DNA from: DATAXP01 sp036272935
GTDB lineage: Bacteria; Planctomycetota; Planctomycetia; Pirellulales; PNKZ01
Direction: 5' to 3'
NCBI GenBank assembly: GCA_036272935.1
Contig: DATAXP010000089.1
Coordinates: forward strand, 1-36,594
DNA: 36,594 nt
Shown here: positions 30,635-36,594 of the stretch, in pieces
Layout: every line of letters begins with the position of its first letter
Position numbering within the stretch: position 1 is the first letter of the stretch
Program-made: the position numbers and the translations under genes
The notes under the pieces: model-generated
Databases searched by the model: none
What the model was told of the DNA's origin: nothing
Seen by the model: the letters and a program-made list of their open reading frames with translations, nothing else

Positions 30635-32377
30635 TCACATCTGTTCGACCACCGCGATTCCGAGCAGTTCCAGCCCTTTGCGGATCGTGCGGGCGGTGAG
30701 ATCGCATAGCAGCAGGCGGCTGTCGCGCGTCGCTGGCGTGTCGGCCTTCAGCACTGGGCAGCGCTCGAAGAATGTCGAGTAGCCTTCGGCCAGCTCGAAT
30801 AAGTACGTCGTCAGTTGGTGCGGACGGTAATCGACCACCATGGCGTCGAGCGCCTCGCTGAACCGCAGCAACCGGCGGGCGAGCGCTTGCTCAGCCGGAT
30901 CGACAAGCGCGATCGGTTTGCCCGCAGCGCGCAAGGCGGCGACATCCACGCCGCCGCGGCGAAAGATGCTCTGCACGCGGGCGTAGGCATATTGCATGTA
31001 CGTGGCCGTGTTGCCGTTCATGGCCAGCATCTTGTCGTAGCTGAACGTGTAATCGCTGGTGCGGTTCTGCGACAGGTCGGCGTACTTCAGCGCCGCGATG
31101 CCCACAGTTTCGGCGATGCGGTGCCGCTCGGCGGCCGATAGTTCCGCGCCGCCGGGCTTGGCGTCGTCGTTTTCGCTGACGATCCGGTGAGCCCGGGCGA
31201 CCGCTTCGTCCAGCAGGCCGGTGAGGCCGACCGTGTCGCCGGAGCGCGTCTTGAAGGGGCGACCATCTTCGCCCAGCACGGTGCCGAAGCTGACGTGCTT
31301 CAGCTCAACGTCCCCGTAGCCCCACAGCTTTGCTGTCGCGAACAACTGCTCGAAGTGCAGGCTCTGCCGATGATCGACGACGTACAAGATCGCATCGGGC
31401 TTCCACGTTTCCATGCGATACTTGATCGTCGCCAGGTCGGTCGTGGCGTACAGAAACGCGCCGTCGCGCTTGCGGACGATCATCGGCGTCTCGTAGCCAT
31501 CAAGGAACACGCATAGCGCGCCGTCGCTTTCGCGTGCTAAGCCGCAAGCGGTTAGCGAATCGACGACTTCGCCGAGCCGCGGGTGATAGAAGCTCTCGCC
31601 GAGCGCCACGTCGAACGTCACGCTGAGGCGCTGGTAGATCCGGTCGATCGCCTCTAGGCACGGCGGCATGAACTCCTGCCATAACCGCAGGTTTTCCGGG
31701 TCGCCGGCGTGCAGCTTCACCGTTTCTTGCAGAGCCTGCTCGGCCACGGCGGGCTGCTCGTCGGCCAACTGGTTCACCTTGCGGTACAAGCTGGCCAGCT
31801 CATCGACCGGGCTGCGGCGATACGCGTCAGCGTCGAGAAACTGCTTATATCCGGACAAGATCATGCCGAACTGCGTGCCCCAATCGCCCAGGTGGTTGTC
31901 GCCGACGGCGTGGTGCCCGAGGAACTTGAGCACCCGGTACAGAGCGTCGCCGATGACCGTCGAGCGGATGTGGCCGACGTGCATCGGCTTGGCGACATTC
32001 GGTGCCGAGTAATCGACCACGTAGGTCCGAGGGCGTTCGGCAAGCGGCACGCCCAGCCGCTCGTCGTTCACCGCGGCAGCCAAGTGACCGACGAGCCAAT
32101 CGTCGCGCAGCCGCAGGTTGATGAAGCCAGGCCCAGCCAAGGTCGGCGGATCGCACAGCTCGGCGACCTGGAGCCGTGAGACGATTTCGGTGGCCACGTC
32201 GCGCGGATTGCGCCCCAGGCGCTTGCCCAGCGGCATGGCGCAGTTGGCCTGGTAATCGCCGAATTTGGCGTCCTGCGTCGGGCGGATCATGTCGACCAGC
32301 GCCGGCACGTCGGCCTCGGGGGCCATCGTGGCCAGCGCAGCGGCAAAACGGGAGCGCAGTTCGGCCAGGACGTTCAT
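30635..32377 (-). CDS. argS: Arginyl-tRNA synthetase
   Basis: A 580-residue class I tRNA synthetase that charges tRNA-Arg. An N-terminal tRNA-recognition domain (1-110, with FGDYQANCAMPLGKRLGRNP) is followed by the catalytic domain with the signature SAPNVAKPMHVGHIRST (124-140; HVGH at 133-136) and GDNHLGDWGTQFG. ArgRS usually lacks a canonical KMSKS; here GRPFKTRSGDTVGL takes its place. The C-terminal DALR anticodon-binding domain ends the protein, with YMQYAYARVQSI at its start. Length and all motifs are normal, and the gene is intact. rsfS lies 39 nt upstream on the same strand, so the two are probably co-transcribed. Confidence 0.97.
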   Translation of the reverse strand: MNVLAELRSRFAAALATMAPEADVPALVDMIRPTQDAKFGDYQANCAMPLGKRLGRNPRDVATEIVSRLQVAELCDPPTLAGPGFINLRLRDDWLVGHLAAAVNDERLGVPLAERPRTYVVDYSAPNVAKPMHVGHIRSTVIGDALYRVLKFLGHHAVGDNHLGDWGTQFGMILSGYKQFLDADAYRRSPVDELASLYRKVNQLADEQPAVAEQALQETVKLHAGDPENLRLWQEFMPPCLEAIDRIYQRLSVTFDVALGESFYHPRLGEVVDSLTACGLARESDGALCVFLDGYETPMIVRKRDGAFLYATTDLATIKYRMETWKPDAILYVVDHRQSLHFEQLFATAKLWGYGDVELKHVSFGTVLGEDGRPFKTRSGDTVGLTGLLDEAVARAHRIVSENDDAKPGGAELSAAERHRIAETVGIAALKYADLSQNRTSDYTFSYDKMLAMNGNTATYMQYAYARVQSIFRRGGVDVAALRAAGKPIALVDPAEQALARRLLRFSEALDAMVVDYRPHQLTTYLFELAEGYSTFFERCPVLKADTPATRDSRLLLCDLTARTIRKGLELLGIAVVEQM

Positions 32378-32416
32378 CGCCCCACCATACCTAATGCCGC
32401 CGCGGGGTCGATAGCC

Positions 32417-32854
32417 CTACGATTCCATCCGCAGGCGCGGGGCCTCGGCCGGCTCGAGTACCGCCGCTTCGAACGGCACCTGGCGAGCTGCCGCCCAGAG
32501 CTGATCGAGCGCGTAATACTGGCGGGCCTCGGGCTCGAACAGGTGCACGACCACATCGCCGTAGTCTTGCAGAATCCAGCGGCTGTCGGCGTACCCTTCG
32601 CTGCCCAGACGGTGGTCGTGCATCTGTTTCTGAAGCACTCGACCGATCTCGTCGCTGATCGCGTGCAACTGCCGGCGACTGGAGCCGGTGGCGATCACAA
32701 AGAAGTCGAACTCGCTGGTAAGCTCGCGGAGATCGAGCACGGTGATGTCGCGGCCACGATTCTCGGCCGCCGTGCGGGCCGCAGCCAGAGCCCGTTCCAA
32801 ACCGCGATCAGAACGAGCGTCCGAAAGAAGCTGGCTGAATGTGGAAATCGCCAA
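32417..32854 (-). CDS. rsfS: Ribosomal silencing factor RsfS
   Basis: A 145-residue protein of the RsfS/Iojap family, which binds ribosomal protein L14 and blocks subunit joining under starvation. Family motifs are ITVLDLRELTSEFDFFVIAT (about 36-55), GSSRRQLHAISDEI, EGYADSRWILQDYGDVVVHL (about 85-105) and FEPEARQYYALDQLW. Length is slightly above the usual 105-120 because of a C-terminal tail of about 20 residues. It is divergent from the peroxiredoxin gene and lies directly upstream of argS. Confidence 0.95.
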   Translation of the reverse strand: MAISTFSQLLSDARSDRGLERALAAARTAAENRGRDITVLDLRELTSEFDFFVIATGSSRRQLHAISDEIGRVLQKQMHDHRLGSEGYADSRWILQDYGDVVVHLFEPEARQYYALDQLWAAARQVPFEAAVLEPAEAPRLRMES

Positions 32855-33005
32855 GTAGCATCCTCGCTTATCGGGTTGCGATCATAACCACACCACTATT
32901 GTACACGCCGCTGGAGGCAGTTCCATCAAAACTGCTCGACTGCCGGGTAAAATGACCGACCAACCGAAACCACCCACCGGGGCGTCGAACGACGGAGAAT
33001 CCACG

Positions 33006-33476
33006 ATGAGCGACTGGGTTGAAGCGGAGTCCAAAGCTCCCGATTTTACGCTTTCTGCCGACGACGGCAGCCGGGTGAGCCTCAAGGCGCTCCGTGGCCG
33101 GCCGGTGCTGCTGTACTTCTATCCCCGCGACGACACGCCGGGCTGCACCAAAGAGGCGTGCGCTTTCCGCGATCGCAAGGCCGACTTCGCCAAGCTGGGC
33201 GTCGAGGTGCTGGGCGTGAGCACCGACGACGAGGCAAGCCATGTGAAATTCCGCGATAAGTACGGTCTGAACTTCAAGCTGCTCTGCGATACCGATCACA
33301 AGGTGGCCGAGAAGTACGGCGCCTGGCGCGAGAAAAACATGTACGGCAAAAAGAGCTGGGGCGTGCAGCGATCGACGTTCCTGATCGATGCCGAAGGCGT
33401 GGTCCGCAAGGTGTGGAAAGCGGTTTCGGTCGACGGCCACGACGAGCAGGTATTGGCAGCGATCCGTGAGCTGTAA
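33006..33476 (+). CDS. bcp: Thioredoxin-dependent thiol peroxidase (BCP/PrxQ)
   Basis: A 156-residue peroxiredoxin that reduces hydrogen peroxide and organic peroxides in the cytoplasm with electrons from thioredoxin. The active-site region YPRDDTPGCTKEACAFRD has the peroxidatic Cys47 and a second Cys52, the C-x4-C arrangement of atypical two-Cys BCP/PrxQ enzymes. The strands VLLYFYP and GVQRSTFLIDAEG are typical. The ATG at 33006 is supported by GGAG about 10 nt upstream; the in-frame ATG at 32952 would add 18 hydrophilic residues and overlap the region shared with the divergent rsfS promoter. Confidence 0.95.
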   Translation: MSDWVEAESKAPDFTLSADDGSRVSLKALRGRPVLLYFYPRDDTPGCTKEACAFRDRKADFAKLGVEVLGVSTDDEASHVKFRDKYGLNFKLLCDTDHKVAEKYGAWREKNMYGKKSWGVQRSTFLIDAEGVVRKVWKAVSVDGHDEQVLAAIREL

Positions 33477-33686
33477 CAGCCTCGCCGCGAACTCGGATCG
33501 CGCATCAAGGATTTCGCAAAACAATGCGACGATAGGCTTTGCGTCGTTCGCACAGCCGCGCAGACTCGCCGCGGGCCTTGTGTTAGAATGGCTGCTTCCA
33601 ATAGACGCGGTGCGCGCCGCCGAGGTTCGTTGGTGCGGCACCGAGAGTCGGCGCACTGACGTGGCGCTTCAGGGTCCACGGTCGGT

Positions 33687-34376
33687 ATGCAATCGACATC
33701 GCAACTCGCTCGCCTGCGTGCCGCCGTGCCGGCGGTGCTGCCGTCGCTACTGATGTGCGACTTCGGCCGGCTGGAAGAAGAGGTTCGCAAGCTCGAGGCC
33801 GCCGGCGTGCCGGGACTGCACCTGGACGTGATGGACGGGCATTTCGTGCCGAACCTGACGTATGGCCTGCCGCTGGTCGAAACCTTTCGGCGTCTGACTC
33901 GGCTGCCGATCGACGTGCATCTGATGATCTCGAACCCCGGCGATTACGTGGAGCGCTATGCCAAGGCCGGGGCCGACTCGATGACCATCCATGTCGAGGC
34001 GGTCGCCGATCCACGGCCGGTGCTTGAGAAGATTCGCCGCACCGGAGCCGGGGCCGGACTGGCGCTGAACCCGCCCACGCCGCTGTCGGCCATCGAGCCA
34101 TCGCTCGAACTGTGCGATCTGGTGCTGGTGATGAGCGTCATGCCCGGGTTCGGCGGGCAGAAGTTCGACCCTGTGGCGCTTGAAAAGCTTGCGGCCCTGC
34201 GCTCGAAGGTCGGGGCGGATGTGTTGTTGGAGATCGACGGTGGGGTAAAGGCGTCGAACATCGGCGCCTGCACCGGCGCGGGCGCCCAGTTGTTGGTCGT
34301 GGGATCGGCCATCTTCGAGGCCGACGATTATGCCGCCAGCGCCCGAAGGTTGACAGAGTTGGCCCATCATCATTAG
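33687..34376 (+). CDS. rpe: Ribulose-phosphate 3-epimerase
   Basis: A 229-residue TIM-barrel enzyme that interconverts ribulose-5-phosphate and xylulose-5-phosphate in the pentose phosphate pathway. Motifs present are VLPSLLMCDFGRL (17-29), LHLDVMDGHFVPNLTYG (44-60) with the metal-binding His and Asp, LPIDVHLMISNP, VMSVMPGFGGQKF and LLEIDGGVKASNI with the catalytic Asp. Length is normal. The C-terminal HHH is short and harmless. No strong ribosome binding site is visible. The next gene starts 27 nt after the stop on the same strand, and accD follows, suggesting an operon. Confidence 0.96.
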   Translation: MQSTSQLARLRAAVPAVLPSLLMCDFGRLEEEVRKLEAAGVPGLHLDVMDGHFVPNLTYGLPLVETFRRLTRLPIDVHLMISNPGDYVERYAKAGADSMTIHVEAVADPRPVLEKIRRTGAGAGLALNPPTPLSAIEPSLELCDLVLVMSVMPGFGGQKFDPVALEKLAALRSKVGADVLLEIDGGVKASNIGACTGAGAQLLVVGSAIFEADDYAASARRLTELAHHH

Positions 34377-34403
34377 TTATCCATCAAGCGAGTAACCGCA
34401 GCG

Positions 34404-35039
34404 ATGATAAGGATCGTGCTCGTGCGTCCGGGATCGACTGATTACGACGATCAAGGTCGAATTCAAGGTAGCTTGAGCATCCCGCTCAACTCCGGTGGGG
34501 TCGACGAGGTGCAGCGGATGGTCCCGCAACTGAAGAACCTTGGGACCGAGGCGGTGTATTGCCCCGATTGCGACCCGGCCCTGCAAACCGCGACGATGCT
34601 GGCCGCGGCGCTCGACGTGAAGCTCAAGAAGCTCGAAGGGATGTGCAACCTGAACCACGGGCTGTGGCAAGGCAAACTGATCGACGAGGTGAAACGCCAG
34701 CAGCCGAAAGTGTATCGGCAGTGGTCGGAGCAGCCCGACAGCGTGTGCCCGCCCGAAGGCGAAACGGTCGGCGACGTACGCGAGCGTGCCGGGGCGGCGG
34801 TGGCCAAGTTGATGCGCAAGCACAAGCAGGGGACCATTGCCTTGGTGCTCCCCGAGCCGGTGGCGAGCATCGTTCGCAGCATCCTGGGGCATGGCGAACT
34901 GGGCGACCTGTGGCATGCCTGCGAGGAGCATGGTCGGTCGGAGGTGATTGAACTCGATGCCGCCGCAGCGGATCATTCGGGAGTGTGGCGGGGCGTGGTC
35001 GTCGAGGCGCACGCGCATCCAGCCGACGGAAAGGCGTGA
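34404..35039 (+). CDS. Histidine-phosphatase-fold protein with degenerate catalytic site
   Basis: A 211-residue protein with the layout of phosphoglycerate-mutase-like histidine phosphatases: opening strand and motif IVLVRPGSTDYDDQGRIQG, where the family has the RHG triplet, then DPALQTATMLAAAL, LNHGLWQGK, PPEGETVGDVRERA and IALVLPEPVASIVRSIL. The nucleophile His is replaced by Pro9 (R-P-G), and the second catalytic His falls at Pro150 (VLPEP instead of V-x-H-G). The Arg of the SPLxRAxQTA motif and the acidic residue before the G-x-W-x-G turn are also lost. The fold is therefore kept but catalysis is not expected. It lies between rpe and accD on the same strand, with 27 and 97 nt spacing. Its function may be structural or ligand-binding. 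Confidence 0.8.
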   Translation: MIRIVLVRPGSTDYDDQGRIQGSLSIPLNSGGVDEVQRMVPQLKNLGTEAVYCPDCDPALQTATMLAAALDVKLKKLEGMCNLNHGLWQGKLIDEVKRQQPKVYRQWSEQPDSVCPPEGETVGDVRERAGAAVAKLMRKHKQGTIALVLPEPVASIVRSILGHGELGDLWHACEEHGRSEVIELDAAAADHSGVWRGVVVEAHAHPADGKA

Positions 35040-35136
35040 GGATTGCACACCAACAATTCGTGTGACGCATCGCCACTCGTCGGCAACGTATCTGATCGTC
35101 AACGCATCTAAGCTGTCCTTGGGAAAGTGAAGGTTC

Positions 35137-36012
35137 GTGGCAACCGGCAAATCCGAAGCTCCACCGAGCGACACTCCCGCCGCGACGCCGGCTCCCCCGC
35201 CGGTGCGCGCCAAGCGCGGAGTACCCGAGGGGCTGTGGAAACGCTGTCCCGGCTGCCAGGCGACGATCTTCCGCAAAGAGGCCGAAAAACGCCTCAACAC
35301 TTGCCCGGACTGCGGCTACCACTGGTACGTCTCGGCCCGCGAGCGCATCGTGCAGTTGCTCGACGATGGCACGTTCGAGGAATGCGACGGCAATCTCGAG
35401 CCGACCGATCCGTTGGGCTTTGCCGATAAGAAGCCGTACGTCCAGCGGCTCAAGGCCGAGCAGGCCCGGACCGGACTGAAAGACGCCGCGATCACCGGCA
35501 CCGGCATGATTCGCGCCCGGCGCGTCGCCGTTGGCGTTACCGATTCGGCATTCATTATGGGAAGCATGGGTTCGGTCGTCGGCGAACGATTGGCCCGGCT
35601 CGTCGAACGCGCCACCGAGGGACGGCTGCCGCTGATCATCGTCAGCGGTTCCGGAGGCGGCGCCCGGATGCACGAAGGCATCCTCTCGCTGATGCAGATG
35701 GCCAAGGTGTCGGCGGCGCTGGCCCGCTACGATCAGGCCGGCGGGCTGTTCATCTCGGTACTCACCGATCCGACGATGGGTGGTGTCGCCGCCAGTTTTG
35801 CCTCGCTGGGGGACGTGGTGTTCGCCGAGCCTCGAGCGCTCATCGGCTTTGCCGGTCCGCGAACCATTCAAGCCACGATCCGCGTCGAGCTGCCCAAAGG
35901 CTTCCAGACCAGTGAGTTCTTGCTCGAGCACGGGTTCGTCGACCGCATCGTGCCACGCAGCGATCTCAAGAGCGAGATCGCGCGGATGATCGACTACTGC
36001 GGCTTCGTGTAG
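35137..36012 (+). CDS. accD: Acetyl-CoA carboxylase carboxyltransferase subunit beta
   Basis: A 291-residue subunit that, with AccA, transfers the carboxyl group from carboxybiotin to acetyl-CoA, forming malonyl-CoA for fatty-acid synthesis. An N-terminal zinc ribbon holds Cys37, Cys40, Cys56 and Cys59 (KRCPGC, NTCPDCGYHW). The crotonase-like core shows IITGTGM-type strand AITGTGMI, IIVSGSGGGARMHEGILSLM, SVLTDPTMGGVAASFASLGD and GFAGPRTIQAT. A Pro/Ala-rich leader of about 25 residues precedes the ribbon. The start is GTG at 35137, with GAAGG just upstream. Malonyl-CoA is also the extender expected for the synthase at 2676-10025, but no link beyond that is visible. accA is not in the window. 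Confidence 0.97.
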   Translation: MATGKSEAPPSDTPAATPAPPPVRAKRGVPEGLWKRCPGCQATIFRKEAEKRLNTCPDCGYHWYVSARERIVQLLDDGTFEECDGNLEPTDPLGFADKKPYVQRLKAEQARTGLKDAAITGTGMIRARRVAVGVTDSAFIMGSMGSVVGERLARLVERATEGRLPLIIVSGSGGGARMHEGILSLMQMAKVSAALARYDQAGGLFISVLTDPTMGGVAASFASLGDVVFAEPRALIGFAGPRTIQATIRVELPKGFQTSEFLLEHGFVDRIVPRSDLKSEIARMIDYCGFV

Positions 36013-36029
36013 GCCGCGCGACTCTTAGC

Positions 36030-36048
36030 CCCCGGCGAGTCGCCGGGG
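36030..36048. terminator. GC-rich hairpin after accD, weak terminator candidate
   Basis: CCCCGGCG (36030-36037) and CGCCGGGG (36041-36048) form a perfect 8-bp stem with a 3-nt loop, 18 nt after the accD stop. There is no T-run, so it is either a Rho-dependent or inefficient terminator, or a REP-like element. Confidence 0.4.
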
Positions 36049-36155
36049 AGCCAAGCACTCGTGCAATCTTCCGCCCGGTGAAGAGGATTGCGCGCAACGC
36101 CAAAGACGTTAGTGTAGTGTCGCCGAAATAGCGTTACTTTTGAGCGGGTGCGGGG

Positions 36156-36180
36156 TTTCATCCTTTCGAGGAGGATGAAA
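36156..36180 (+). promoter_or_regulatory. Hairpin occluding the transposase ribosome binding site
   Basis: TTTCATCCT (36156-36164) pairs perfectly with AGGATGAAA (36172-36180), leaving the 7-nt loop TTCGAGG. The Shine-Dalgarno GGAGG (36170-36174) lies half in the loop and half in the 3' arm, 9 nt before the ATG. Full-length transcripts that include both arms would hide the site, a known way for insertion sequences to limit expression from outside promoters. Confidence 0.5.
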
Positions 36181-36183
36181 TCC

Positions 36184-36594
36184 ATGAAGCGCGCGTCGCC
36201 GATTGCGTTGAGTGAGGAGGAGCGGAGCGTCTTGCGTCGCTGGTCGCGGGGGCGCAGCACGCCGGCGCGGTTGGTGTTGCGGGCGCGGATCGTGCTGGCG
36301 GCGGCCGAGGGCCGGATGAACCGAGACATCGCCGAGGAACTCGGCACGTCGAAGAAGACCATCTCGTTGTGGCGCAGGCGCTTCGCGGACGCGCGTCTGG
36401 CAGGGATCGAGAAAGACGCGCCGCGGCCGGGACGCACGCCGAGCATTCCGGCCCGGACCGTGCAGCGCATTCTCGACAAGACCACACGCGAGAAGCCTGC
36501 CGCGGCCACGCACTGGAGCACGCGCACGATGGCGGCCGCGGTCGGGGTGAGCAAGGACACGGTGCAGCGCGCGTGGCAAGCGCACGGCCTCAAG
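36184..36594 (+). CDS. IS630-family transposase, N-terminal part (cut by window end)
   Basis: The frame is open from ATG at 36184 to the window end (137 codons, no stop). It starts MKRASPIALSEEERSVLRRW and continues with ARLVLRARIVLAAAEGRMN. A helix-turn-helix follows (RDIAEELGTSKKTISLWRRR), then RPGRTPSIPA and a second winged-helix part (THWSTRTMAAAVGVSKDTVQ, RAWQAHGLK). This is the paired-like DNA-binding region of IS630 transposases (HTH_23/HTH_29 type). The catalytic DDE domain lies outside the window. A strong ribosome binding site, GGAGG, lies 9 nt upstream and is partly held in a hairpin. Confidence 0.85.
   Translation, partial: MKRASPIALSEEERSVLRRWSRGRSTPARLVLRARIVLAAAEGRMNRDIAEELGTSKKTISLWRRRFADARLAGIEKDAPRPGRTPSIPARTVQRILDKTTREKPAAATHWSTRTMAAAVGVSKDTVQRAWQAHGLK

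Larger units (their letters stand above)
36110..36594 (+). mobile_element. IS630-family insertion sequence, left part only
   Basis: The transposase gene at 36184 and its short untranslated leader mark the left end of an IS630-type element that continues beyond the window. The end itself lies somewhere in 36105-36125, where TTAGTGTAGTGTCGCC could be part of the terminal inverted repeat next to a TA target. The right end is outside, so the inverted repeat and the TA duplication cannot be confirmed. Confidence 0.65.

Overview
The window is GC-rich bacterial DNA and most likely comes from a planctomycete of the Pirellulales type. The grounds are indirect: DUF1080-type secreted proteins, a Cys/Pro/Ala-rich exported protein, many weak or absent Shine-Dalgarno sites, and intergenic hairpin repeats built from GGGGAGAGG-type and acgaaa-type units. 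No rRNA, tRNA or CRISPR array was found. The species assignment is inference.

Layout. (1) 1-817: no gene; hairpins and inverted repeats. (2) 818-11551, minus strand: a tight four-gene biosynthetic operon. In transcription order it encodes a thioester-reductase-type SDR with an SCP2-like tail, a 2449-residue iterative polyketide/fatty-acid synthase (KS, KS-like chain-length-factor domain, AT, one ACP, KR, DH), a Rieske-oxygenase homologue that has lost its [2Fe-2S] ligands but keeps the mononuclear-iron triad, and a FabL-like enoyl reductase. Junctions overlap by 4 nt or leave 17 nt. This is the most interesting system in the window. (3) 11887-12939: an unrecognised lipoprotein. (4) 13414-16521: an exopolysaccharide pair (O-antigen-ligase-like protein and WbaP-like phosphoglycosyltransferase), followed at once by an istB scrap. 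(5) 17500-20516: a broken chemosensory locus. An intact CheY-like protein overlaps a CheA cut off inside its ATPase domain, which is joined out of frame to a hybrid histidine kinase that itself carries a +1 frameshift in its receiver.

(6) 20588-24769: a secreted lectin-fold protein, a 78-residue unknown and a UvrA2-type ATPase. (7) 24861-27421: decayed ground (a GlcG/HbpS remnant, an IS701-type remnant fused to a truncated conserved gene) around an intact acyl desaturase. (8) 27663-30468: a DUF1080 protein, a macrodomain protein, a Cys-rich exported protein and a lipoprotein; the last two have clear minus-strand terminators. (9) 30635-36012: housekeeping genes rsfS-argS (minus strand), then bcp, rpe, a histidine-phosphatase-fold pseudoenzyme and accD (plus strand). 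(10) 36110 to the end: the start of an IS630-type element, cut by the window edge.

In the biosynthetic operon the likely logic is as follows. The synthase extends malonyl units on its single ACP and carries out ketoreduction and dehydration. The FabL-like protein supplies the missing enoyl reduction in trans. The thioester reductase releases an aldehyde or alcohol, and the iron protein modifies the chain. The product is unknown.
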